Of a DNA stretch of 61,432 bases, positions 39,761 to 47,059 are shown piece by piece. A model generated the notes under the pieces. The model saw nothing but the letters and a program-made list of their open reading frames with translations, made no database searches and was not told the origin of the DNA. Source of the stretch: Mycobacterium nebraskense (GTDB taxonomy: Bacteria > Actinomycetota > Actinomycetes > Mycobacteriales > Mycobacteriaceae). Positions within the stretch are counted from its first letter, which is position 1; each line of letters starts with the position of its first letter. The stretch spans positions 1 to 61,432 of the forward strand of contig NZ_LQPH01000041.1 in the NCBI RefSeq assembly GCF_002102255.1. Reading direction: 5' to 3'. A program made the position numbers and the translations under genes.

Positions 39761-40372
39761 ATGGCTGGGTTGACGCGGCGGGCGGCGCTTGCCACGCTCG
39801 GCGTGCTCGGCGCGGGCAGCATCCTGGGTCTGGGATACGTGCGTCGCAGCATCCTTCAGCTGCCCTCAACGGCTATCCGCCTCACGGACGGTGGGGGTTT
39901 TATGGGCGCCGGTCACATGGACATGAGCCGCTACATGGAGATGTTCATGCGGCACAGCGAAATCGACCGTGTTGTCGAGGACATTCCCGGTGGCGTGCGC
40001 ACCACCACCGAATCGAAGTCCCCGGACCTGACTGCCCAACTGCAGGCCCATGTCTCGAGCATGTACGCCCATCTCGATCAGGGAACCGAAGTCAGCTGCA
40101 TGAGCCAAAGCCTGCCGACCCTTTTCCGTCATGCCGGCGGCTACCGCCGCCAGCTCACGTTCACCCCTAAGGGCGTGATCGCCGAGGAGACCGCCGACGA
40201 TCCGGCCCTCACCGACGTCATTCGCGCGCACGCGCGCGAGGTCACCGGGTTCGTGGAGGCGGGAATGCCCGCCATGATGCAGCAGATGATGGGTCCAGGC
40301 GGAATGGGCGGAATGGGCGGAATGGGCGGAATGGGCGGAATGGGCGGCGGCCGGATGATGGGGCCGCGCTGA
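39761..40372 (+). CDS. exported Met/Gly-rich protein with twin-Arg-like signal
   Basis: This 203-residue protein starts MAGLTRRAALATLG. Adjacent arginines and a hydrophobic segment resemble a Tat signal and lack an obvious lipobox. Met clusters follow at MGAGHMDMSRYMEMFM (about 46-61). The middle has one Cys and a DxxD-rich helix, and the C-terminus ends in QQMMGPGG then five GGM units and GGGRMMGPR. I chose the ATG at 39761, 8 bases past GGAGGG; an upstream TTG is possible. The shared MMGPGG motif with the divergent gene and the palindrome between them point to joint copper-responsive expression (inference). No established family is recognised. Confidence 0.8.
   Translation: MAGLTRRAALATLGVLGAGSILGLGYVRRSILQLPSTAIRLTDGGGFMGAGHMDMSRYMEMFMRHSEIDRVVEDIPGGVRTTTESKSPDLTAQLQAHVSSMYAHLDQGTEVSCMSQSLPTLFRHAGGYRRQLTFTPKGVIAEETADDPALTDVIRAHAREVTGFVEAGMPAMMQQMMGPGGMGGMGGMGGMGGMGGGRMMGPR
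40301..40345 (+). repeat. five perfect tandem copies of a 9-bp unit
   Basis: The unit GGAATGGGC is repeated five times without change and encodes GlyMetGly triplets at the C-terminus of the exported Met-rich protein. The repeat keeps the frame with any copy number, so slippage would alter tail length only. Confidence 0.95.
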
Positions 40373-40374
40373 CT

Positions 40375-40740
40375 TTAGAAGGGCGGCGGTTCGTCGTCTG
40401 GGGGTGCGGGGCCGCGGGGTGCGGGTTGGGTGGCCAGGCGAAGTTGGCGGTTGTGGTGGCGTTCGGTGGCGATGCGGCGGGCCCGGTTTTGGGCGCGAGT
40501 CCTGGTGCGTAGCGGCATCATTGCGGTGCGCTCGCCGCAGCGCTCGGGGGATGTGGGTGCGGGCACGTGGCCGGTGGGTGCGCACAGGCTGGGGAACAGC
40601 AGTGCGCTGCCGGGGGTCGTGACGTAGGTGTGCCCGTCGGGCAGCCGCCAGACGATGGTGCCGTCGGGCAACTGCTCATCCCGCCAGCCCCAGAACGTTT
40701 TCAGCAAATGATGCTGCCGGCACAGGCATTTCAGGTTGCT
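40375..40740 (-). pseudogene. 3' relic of a DUF222/HNH endonuclease gene (13E12 repeat family)
   Basis: The open segment reads NLKCLCRQHHLLKTFWGW (about 40737 downward), then the conserved C-terminal tail of 13E12-type proteins (LPDGTIVWRLPDGHTYVTTPG) and an R/P-rich end. These are the HNH nuclease and trailing part. The N-terminal DUF222 domain and most of the gene are missing, cut at about 40740. REP13E12 genes are multi-copy in mycobacteria and serve as prophage attachment sites. Its truncation marks the left edge of the island that follows. Confidence 0.85.
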
Positions 40741-40922
40741 TATACGTCGTTAGTGTGCCTCCTGGTCCCGTCCTTCGCGCCAGCGGCTTGCGAACGATCT
40801 GCTCGGGACTATGCCTCGCTCCATCGTCGCCATATCTTGTCGAGTCTTCCTGCCAATAACGTGGGCCGCAAGACTCTTAGAATAGTCTAGATTAGCCTAG
40901 AACCGCTCGGCTGCTGCCTAAT

Positions 40923-43900
40923 TCACTGTGCGCCCAACTGCGCGAGAACATCGGCAATGGACGCCCCGCCGAGGAGATCCGATACCTCAAGATCGTGATT
41001 GAATTCGATCTTGATACGACGACGTAACTCTAGTGCTTGCAACGAATCCAGGCCGATCGCCACCATGGGGACATTGGTGTCAATCGACTCGGGGCGATCG
41101 ATACCAATGGACTCGGCCAACAGGTCCATCAACCGTCGCGGGAGCATCGGCTCAACGGACGCGCGGGTCGCTGGGTCCTCGACGTCGCGTGAGGTCAGCT
41201 GTGAAACCAATGGGCCGTAGCCGAACACATCCAGCACCGATCGCGCACGAGCGAAATCGAACGCCCCGACGATGGCATTCCTGCCCAGCCGGTTCATTCC
41301 CAAAGCGATTGCATCGGCAGGAGACATTGGGACGACCCCGATGGCCGCCAGCTGCGCCATGCTAGCTTCATCGAGGTCAAAGTGAACGGTCCACTGACCC
41401 CACTGCACGGAAACACAGTCCAACCCATCGGCTCGCAGTCGGTGCGCCATGGCGTCGAGCATTCGATTGGCCGCCGAGTAGACCACCTGCCCGCGTCCGC
41501 CGATCGTCGCCCTCGCCGAGGAGCACAGAATCACGCGACAGTTCTCCGCTCGGGGAAACGCTTCCAGTACCCGCCAGATGCCCACAACCTTGGCGCGCAA
41601 CGCATCGTCTACCTTCACGGCGGTAATGTCCTCGAGTTCCATAGCCGAATAGTCGACGGCGGCGTGGATTATCAGATCAGCCGGGATGTCTTGGTTTTCC
41701 GCAGCCAGTTGCGATACTGCCGCCTGGTCGCCTACGTCGCACTTCGTGACACAGATTTGCGTGGCTGTGACCGAGCGGATCTGGTGCAGTCGATCTGCGA
41801 CTGCAGCGGCCCCGCCCGATCTGCTTACCAACGTGATTCGCCGGACGCCGCGGTGTGCGAAGTGGTCACAGAATTCGAGCCCGAGCTTTCCCGTTCCCCC
41901 GATGATGAGCACATGTTCATGGGGCACGCCATCGGAGTCGACTACCGAGCTGTCGCAAGCGACGATCCGTTTGGCGTACAGACCGCCGTTGCGGAATGCC
42001 AACTCCGATTCTTCACCAGTGTGCAGCGCCGCGACGACCGCACGCCCCGAATCTGAGGTGGTCGATTCACCCGGCAGGTCGAGGTGCCGGAATCCTACGC
42101 CCGGATAGTTCGCGCCAATGCTGCGAAAACCCGCGCTTGCCGCTGCGTGCACCGGGTCTGGCGGTGCGTCGTCAGCAACTACCGCCTCACCGCCCACCGT
42201 CACCAGCCAGCAGTCGGTAACTGCATCGGTGACGCCTGGCCACCACGTGCGGTTGGAAAAGAATTCCGTGACTTCGGCCGCGGCGGCGAAGTCGTCTATC
42301 TTCGGCGATTGCGGAAGCAGTATGACAAGTGTATTGAAACGACTTGTGACGCCGTCACTTTCAATATTGATCACGCGAGCCGCGGCGCCAGCTTCGCCGG
42401 CCGCAGCGCAGATGGCAGTGGCCAAACCCGCGCAGGCTTTCGTGTGGTCGACGATTCCGATGTCGCGCGGCGGCACAAGTGAGCGCTTTGACAGCCGAAC
42501 CCATTCCTCGACGAGAAGGCGCGCCGGTGTGGTTTCCGCGTTCAGATCACGGGCTGACTCCGTTGGCGCGGCAACCGGATTGCCGGCAGAGGCCGGAGCG
42601 GCGCGCTGGGGCAGTACCTCGTCATATGGCAGCCACAGCGGTATCTCATTCATCCGGGTGTTGGGAAAACCGGATAGCGGAAGCGAGACGGCTTCGTCAG
42701 ACGCGGTGCGCAGGCACTCCCATGAGTAGTCCAGGTCATGTACTGCAAGGTTCGCGAGATTGCGGGTGAACTCATTGAGATCCGTGGCCGTTCGCTCCGA
42801 CGTGCCGACCACGACGGCCGAGCTTTCGTCCCGAAGGCCAGCGAGATTCTCTTGAATCGCCAACTGTAGTGTCGGGTGCTCGGCCAGCTCCACGAACGTG
42901 TCGACGTTGCGCCGCACCGCTTCCGCGATAGCCTTGTCGAATCGAACGGTGTTGCGGAGGTTCCAGGACCAATATTCGTCGACGGGCAGGCCCTGGTCCA
43001 CGGAGCCACCGAGAGTTGCTCCAATGCAGTCTGTTTCGGAGCCGAGAAACTCAAGATTCTGCAGTCGTCGTCGCGCGCTGGCACGTACCTCGGCGCTGAG
43101 CTCATGCATCAAGCTGGTGTGTGCGGGATACCGGACCCGGATGACTCGAGCGAACGTGCCCTTCTGGGTCAAGGCGTCCACGATGCCCTGCACCGCTTCG
43201 CGTTCACCGGAAATACAATGCATGTTGGGCGAATTGACCACCGACAGTTGCACCCAACCCGAGCAACGCGCGATCAAATCCTCGCAGGAATCCCGGTCGG
43301 CAGCCACGACTGCCACGGAGTAATCATCGGAGGCCAACTTGTCGGCGAGGTGTGCGCGGATCCCGACGACGAGGACGGCATCGGCCAAAGTGATCTTGCC
43401 CGAAACGTAGGCCGCGCCGATCTCCCCTTGGCTGTGTCCAATGGTGGCGTTCGGCGCCACGCCGAATGATCGCCATGTCGCGGCCAGTGCGGCCATTTGG
43501 GTAAACAGCGCGGGCTGGACAGTCAACGCACTGTCAGCGGCCGGAAGATGTTCGTCGAGAAGGTAATTCAGCGGTGATTCGCCGAACTGCATCTGGAAGG
43601 CCTCGATGCAGCGGTCCGCTTCGGCTCGAAATGCGGGAATCGATTCATAGAAGAGCCGCCCCATCCCTGGTCTTTGGTTGCCCTGCCCGGGAAAGACGTA
43701 GGCCACTCTGCGGGTGATGGCGGTTGCGTTGGCCCGGACCAACGAAGGATGTTCTCGTCTATCAACCAGTGCCCGTAGGGCGCTGACCAGATCATCGCGG
43801 CTGGTCACCATCGCTAGGGCGCGGTGCCGGCGAGCTATCCGCGTCCGAAACAGCATTTCGGCTATCCGGTCAGGTGCCACTCCAGGATGATCTACAGCAT

Positions 43901-44009
43901 AAGAAAGGAGGCCCGCGGCCTCGTCGAGGAGCAGATCGGCGGTATCCGCCGACAGCAGGACGGGCGTGGTGCCGTTCGGAAGCCGGTAACTAGGAATCAC
44001 TTTGCTCAC
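40923..44009 (-). CDS. modular PKS: acyltransferase-ketoreductase-ACP (MbtD-like)
   Basis: This 1028-residue polyketide synthase lacks its own ketosynthase. It has AT with GHSQGE (Ser near 195), KR with GGTGKLG near 702 and catalytic YSAAN near 843, and a C-terminal ACP with IGLDSLQAL (Ser near 986). AT reads YPAH at the specificity position, closer to methylmalonyl-type YASH than malonyl-type HAFH; this is a weak prediction. Together with the separate KS it would form a beta-hydroxy acid, as MbtC and MbtD do for mycobactin. Size is close to the 1004 residues I recall for MbtD. I chose the GTG at 44009, which overlaps the KS stop by 20 bases. Confidence 0.9.
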   Translation of the reverse strand: MSKVIPSYRLPNGTTPVLLSADTADLLLDEAAGLLSYAVDHPGVAPDRIAEMLFRTRIARRHRALAMVTSRDDLVSALRALVDRREHPSLVRANATAITRRVAYVFPGQGNQRPGMGRLFYESIPAFRAEADRCIEAFQMQFGESPLNYLLDEHLPAADSALTVQPALFTQMAALAATWRSFGVAPNATIGHSQGEIGAAYVSGKITLADAVLVVGIRAHLADKLASDDYSVAVVAADRDSCEDLIARCSGWVQLSVVNSPNMHCISGEREAVQGIVDALTQKGTFARVIRVRYPAHTSLMHELSAEVRASARRRLQNLEFLGSETDCIGATLGGSVDQGLPVDEYWSWNLRNTVRFDKAIAEAVRRNVDTFVELAEHPTLQLAIQENLAGLRDESSAVVVGTSERTATDLNEFTRNLANLAVHDLDYSWECLRTASDEAVSLPLSGFPNTRMNEIPLWLPYDEVLPQRAAPASAGNPVAAPTESARDLNAETTPARLLVEEWVRLSKRSLVPPRDIGIVDHTKACAGLATAICAAAGEAGAAARVINIESDGVTSRFNTLVILLPQSPKIDDFAAAAEVTEFFSNRTWWPGVTDAVTDCWLVTVGGEAVVADDAPPDPVHAAASAGFRSIGANYPGVGFRHLDLPGESTTSDSGRAVVAALHTGEESELAFRNGGLYAKRIVACDSSVVDSDGVPHEHVLIIGGTGKLGLEFCDHFAHRGVRRITLVSRSGGAAAVADRLHQIRSVTATQICVTKCDVGDQAAVSQLAAENQDIPADLIIHAAVDYSAMELEDITAVKVDDALRAKVVGIWRVLEAFPRAENCRVILCSSARATIGGRGQVVYSAANRMLDAMAHRLRADGLDCVSVQWGQWTVHFDLDEASMAQLAAIGVVPMSPADAIALGMNRLGRNAIVGAFDFARARSVLDVFGYGPLVSQLTSRDVEDPATRASVEPMLPRRLMDLLAESIGIDRPESIDTNVPMVAIGLDSLQALELRRRIKIEFNHDLEVSDLLGGASIADVLAQLGAQ

Positions 44010-45333
44010 TCGAGGACATGGCGATGATCGCGTGTGCATTGGCGCCTCCCGCGCCAAACGAGGAGACGGCACCGTAGCGAACGCCGTCCTTGGGCTCCCA
44101 ATGGTGCAGTTTTGTCGCCAGCCGCACGCCCGTCAGATCCCAGTCCACCGCCTTAGTGGGGTTGTCCGAGAACAGAGTCGGTGGAATGTGACCGTGCTGG
44201 CCGGCGAGCAGCAGCTTGATCAGTCCGAGGATTCCGGATGCCGCCTGGGCATGTCCGGCATTCGACTTCATCGAGCCTAAGAGCGCATGGGATCCCGCCG
44301 CGCCGTAAGTGTTGAAAAGGGCGATCAATTCCACTGGGTCGCCCGCCAAGGTTGCGGTCCCGTGTCCTTCGATCATTCCGACGTCGACTGGATCAACCCC
44401 CGCGGCATCGAGCGCCTTACGGATGACCTGTTCCTGCGCGCGCACCCGAGGAACCAGGATCGGCTTGCCCTTACCGTTGTGATTGGTGCGGATGGCGAGG
44501 ATGCGTCCATAGATCCGGTGTCTCATTTGACGTGCTCGGGATTCACGCTCGATGAGAACCATTCCGGCGCCTTCGCCCCAGACGGTGCCGGTGGCGTCGT
44601 CCGAGTAGGCGCGGCAGTGCCCGTCACTGGAAAGCGCGTTGAGTCTGGCGAATTCGTAGAACGCACCGGGGGACCCCATCACGCACACCGCGCCGGCGAG
44701 TGCCCATTCGCACTCGCCGTCTCGCACCGCCGTCGCGGCCAGGTGCAGTGCGGTCAGTGAGGATGCACATGCCGTATCGACGCAGATCGACGGACCGGTC
44801 AGTCCCAGGCAATGCGAGATCCGGCCGGCGGCCCCCAGTTGTCCCAACGAGGCGATCCGATGTCCACTGTAGGCGTCGGCGACCGCCGCGCGTGGACCGT
44901 ACTCCATCGGTGACATGCCGACGAAGCATCCACCGTCCGCGCCTTCGAGCGTGCCCGGATTGACACCAGAGTTCTCGAGCGCTTTCCATGCCACCCGCAT
45001 CGCCACCCGTTGCTGGGGATGCATCACGATGGCCTCGCGGTGGGTGATGCCGAAGAAGGGCGGGTCGAATGTCGTCGCGCCGTCAAGAAAACCACCCGCG
45101 TCGCAAACGGGTCCCCAACCGTCGAGCTCGGATATCGACAGAAGATGATCGATTGGCCAGCCGCGATTGCGAGGGAAGGGGGTGAGCAACTCCCTACCTT
45201 CGGCCAGGGCCGACCACAAGGCGTTGGGGCTGTCGATTCCCCCGGGCGCCTCGACAGCCATTCCGGAAATGACGATCGGGTCGGCTGGCGTCGTCGACGT
45301 AGATCCGCTGACGCTCACGCTGTCTGCTCGCAT
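43990..45333 (-). CDS. stand-alone beta-ketoacyl synthase (MbtC-like)
   Basis: This 447-residue polyketide ketosynthase would condense an extender unit on the neighbouring ACP. All three catalytic residues are present: Cys in DTACASSL (near 187), His in EGHGTATLAGD and His in SNAGHAQAA. Free-standing KS plus AT-KR-ACP is the arrangement of mbtC and mbtD, and length agrees with MbtC (444, recalled). The ATG at 45333 overlaps the thioesterase gene by 19 bases, so thioesterase, KS and AT-KR-ACP form one operon behind an IdeR box. Confidence 0.92.
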   Translation of the reverse strand: MRADSVSVSGSTSTTPADPIVISGMAVEAPGGIDSPNALWSALAEGRELLTPFPRNRGWPIDHLLSISELDGWGPVCDAGGFLDGATTFDPPFFGITHREAIVMHPQQRVAMRVAWKALENSGVNPGTLEGADGGCFVGMSPMEYGPRAAVADAYSGHRIASLGQLGAAGRISHCLGLTGPSICVDTACASSLTALHLAATAVRDGECEWALAGAVCVMGSPGAFYEFARLNALSSDGHCRAYSDDATGTVWGEGAGMVLIERESRARQMRHRIYGRILAIRTNHNGKGKPILVPRVRAQEQVIRKALDAAGVDPVDVGMIEGHGTATLAGDPVELIALFNTYGAAGSHALLGSMKSNAGHAQAASGILGLIKLLLAGQHGHIPPTLFSDNPTKAVDWDLTGVRLATKLHHWEPKDGVRYGAVSSFGAGGANAHAIIAMSSSEQSDS

Positions 45334-46073
45334 TGTGCGCTCGCCGCCAACAACTCCGCGACGGCGTCAATGTGCGATTTCAGATAGAAGTGTCCGCCGT
45401 CGAACATCGTTACCTTGACGGTGTCGGTATGCCTGCCCCACCCATAGAGATCACCCAGGGTGATATATGGGTCCAAATCACCGCCGATGGCATGAATCGG
45501 AGCCGCTACCTTGATGTCTTTGGCGCAGCAATACGCGTCAAAGGCGTTGTAGTCTGCCTTTATTACGGGAAGTGCCAGCCTCATCAATTCTCGGCTCGCA
45601 AACACATCCGTGTCGGTACCCTCGAGCGCCGCGAGATGATTCAGGATGTCCTCGTCGTCTTTGGGATGCGGCGGCTTGGCCGCGACATTTGAGGGAGCAA
45701 CCGCCGCCGAGACGGTAAGGTGCCGCACATCAATCCCGTGCGCTTCCGCAATCCGGACGAACTCGAAGGCCACTAACGCTCCCATGCTGTGGCCGAATGC
45801 GATGAGCGGGACTCCGCGATTGTGCTCCGACTTCGAGAAGTCATGGAATGCTCCGGCGGCGATCTCGGGAAGCGAGTTCAACGAGGCCTCGGCCGCCCGA
45901 TCCTGGCGCCCGGGATACTGGATGACGACGACTCTGAATTTCGCGCTCAGAATTTTCGAGAAGTCGCGGTAGGCCGACGCGCCAGCCCCGGCATGCGGAA
46001 AAACCAGCAGCACCATGTTGCCGGGGGAATCCGATTCGTGAAACTGTCTGAGCCACCCCTCTATGCGCGGCAT
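45315..46073 (-). CDS. type II thioesterase (MbtT-like)
   Basis: This 252-residue alpha/beta hydrolase of the external thioesterase type removes stalled acyl groups from carrier proteins of NRPS/PKS lines. It has LLVFPHAGAGASAYRDF near 22-38, nucleophile GHSMGAL near 94-100, an Asp in GGDLDPY and the terminal His in FDGGHFYL near 227-234. It heads the operon with KS and AT-KR-ACP. The 5' region holds an iron box about 80 bases upstream. Mycobactin clusters carry a comparable gene, mbtT. Confidence 0.92.
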   Translation of the reverse strand: MPRIEGWLRQFHESDSPGNMVLLVFPHAGAGASAYRDFSKILSAKFRVVVIQYPGRQDRAAEASLNSLPEIAAGAFHDFSKSEHNRGVPLIAFGHSMGALVAFEFVRIAEAHGIDVRHLTVSAAVAPSNVAAKPPHPKDDEDILNHLAALEGTDTDVFASRELMRLALPVIKADYNAFDAYCCAKDIKVAAPIHAIGGDLDPYITLGDLYGWGRHTDTVKVTMFDGGHFYLKSHIDAVAELLAASAQCEQTA

Positions 46074-46151
46074 GCACTACAACCTCTCGCCCATCCGTCG
46101 CCGTTCTGCGATCCGGTTTGGTGGTTATTATCGCCACTCACGTCAGGCGAC

Positions 46152-46170
46152 TTAGCTGAGGCTAACATAA
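46152..46170 (-). promoter_or_regulatory. IdeR iron box for the thioesterase-KS-PKS operon
   Basis: TTAGCTGAGGCTAACATAA matches the 19-bp mycobacterial IdeR consensus TTAGGTTAGGCTAACCTAA at 16 positions, including the central AGGCTAAC. It lies 79 bases before the thioesterase start. IdeR with iron would repress the operon. Confidence 0.8.
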
Positions 46171-46223
46171 ACTTTCTATCATCCGCGGCTCGGTCCGGTC
46201 CGTTCAGCTCGGGGTTTGCTGCC

Positions 46224-46805
46224 TCAACCGAATATGCTCATCCCCTCTCGGTCACGGACCATGAGCGCAGCACGCTTATCCGGCAGATCGAGGTCCGCGA
46301 TGCGCCGAAATCCGGCGCTTTCGAGCGCGCGGATCACCCGCACGTTCTCGATGTCGGGCTCGGCGACCACTCGGGTGGCGCGAGAATCCGCTTCGAGTTG
46401 CCACGTCGAGACCGTCTGCAGCAGGTCAATGCCCAGCCTTCGTCCGCGGCATGGGGCTGGACCCAGCAGCATGTGCATGCCGGCGTCGCATGGGTGCGCG
46501 GCGTAGTACTGGGCCAGCGGATCGAGATCGGCGCGGTAGAGCTCCCAGTAGCTGATCGGGACGCCATCCAGCAGACCCATATATGGAGCCAGATGCGTGC
46601 TGTCTTGCTGCCGGCGCAGATAGGAGGCGATCCGGTGCCGCGCCCATGGCTTCCGCCAGAAGCGGGCCACCTCAGGGTCGTTCATCCACGAGTGGACCAG
46701 ATCGAGGTCACGATCGAGGTCGAGCCGACGCAGCGTGAACACTCCCGAGAACGCGTCATGATCCAGTGCCGCGTGGTATTGCCGCATGTCCAGCGTGTCC
46801 ACCAC
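46224..46805 (-). CDS. GNAT acyltransferase, siderophore lysine N-acyltransferase type (MbtK-like)
   Basis: This 193-residue protein belongs to the IucB/RhbD/MbtK-type acyltransferases, which acylate the side-chain N-hydroxylated (or free) lysine. Recognition features are MNDPEVARFW near 41-50, ISYWELYRADLDP near 84-96, the HPCDAGMHMLLGP catalytic-region segment near 104-116 and RGRRLG for acyl-CoA binding. In mycobactin MbtK puts the long acyl chain on hydroxylysine. The start is one of two adjacent GTG codons behind GGGAGG. It is divergent from the first NRPS, and the space between has an IdeR box. No lysine hydroxylase gene is near. Confidence 0.88.
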   Translation of the reverse strand: MVDTLDMRQYHAALDHDAFSGVFTLRRLDLDRDLDLVHSWMNDPEVARFWRKPWARHRIASYLRRQQDSTHLAPYMGLLDGVPISYWELYRADLDPLAQYYAAHPCDAGMHMLLGPAPCRGRRLGIDLLQTVSTWQLEADSRATRVVAEPDIENVRVIRALESAGFRRIADLDLPDKRAALMVRDREGMSIFG

Positions 46806-46907
46806 GTACCTCCCAACCGAACGGCCCGCATGGTCGCCGTGAGCGCATGGGGTAGGTGTCTAAGCTCCGTCATGCGACAGCCGTAACAGCCACGCGAGAC
46901 ATCCGAC

Positions 46908-46926
46908 TTACTATAGGCTAACCTAA
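46908..46926 (+). promoter_or_regulatory. IdeR iron box between acyltransferase and NRPS genes
   Basis: TTACTATAGGCTAACCTAA matches 16 of 19 positions of the IdeR consensus, with a perfect right 13 bases (TAGGCTAACCTAA). It lies 103 bases upstream of the divergent acyltransferase start and 134 before the NRPS ATG, so it can control both. Confidence 0.85.
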
Positions 46927-46965
46927 GGCAGCCCTGTGAGCGCTCGGATGAGAGGACTTCCTTTG

Positions 46966-47022
46966 ATGCGGTTGGTGTCGCTCGGGCTACAGACCTGTGG
47001 CGCAGGACCCAGCAGACTCTGA
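46966..47022 (+). other. possible 18-codon leader ORF upstream of the first NRPS
   Basis: An ATG with an AGAGGA ribosome-like sequence 9 bases before it opens a frame MRLVSLGLQTCGAGPSRL ending in TGA, 38 bases before the NRPS ATG. It lies between the iron box and the structural gene. Whether it is translated is unknown; short ORFs of this size arise often by chance. Confidence 0.3.
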
Positions 47023-47059
47023 TCGATCCAGCGAACTGAAATCAGGGGTGAGGCGAGCC

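Noticed and set aside
40871..40905. AT-rich segment with CTAG repeats downstream of the PKS gene, considered as a third IdeR box
   Set aside because: Only a 13-base core (TAGGCTAATCTAG) is similar, the flanks do not match, and it lies at the 3' end of the operon. It could be a relic.
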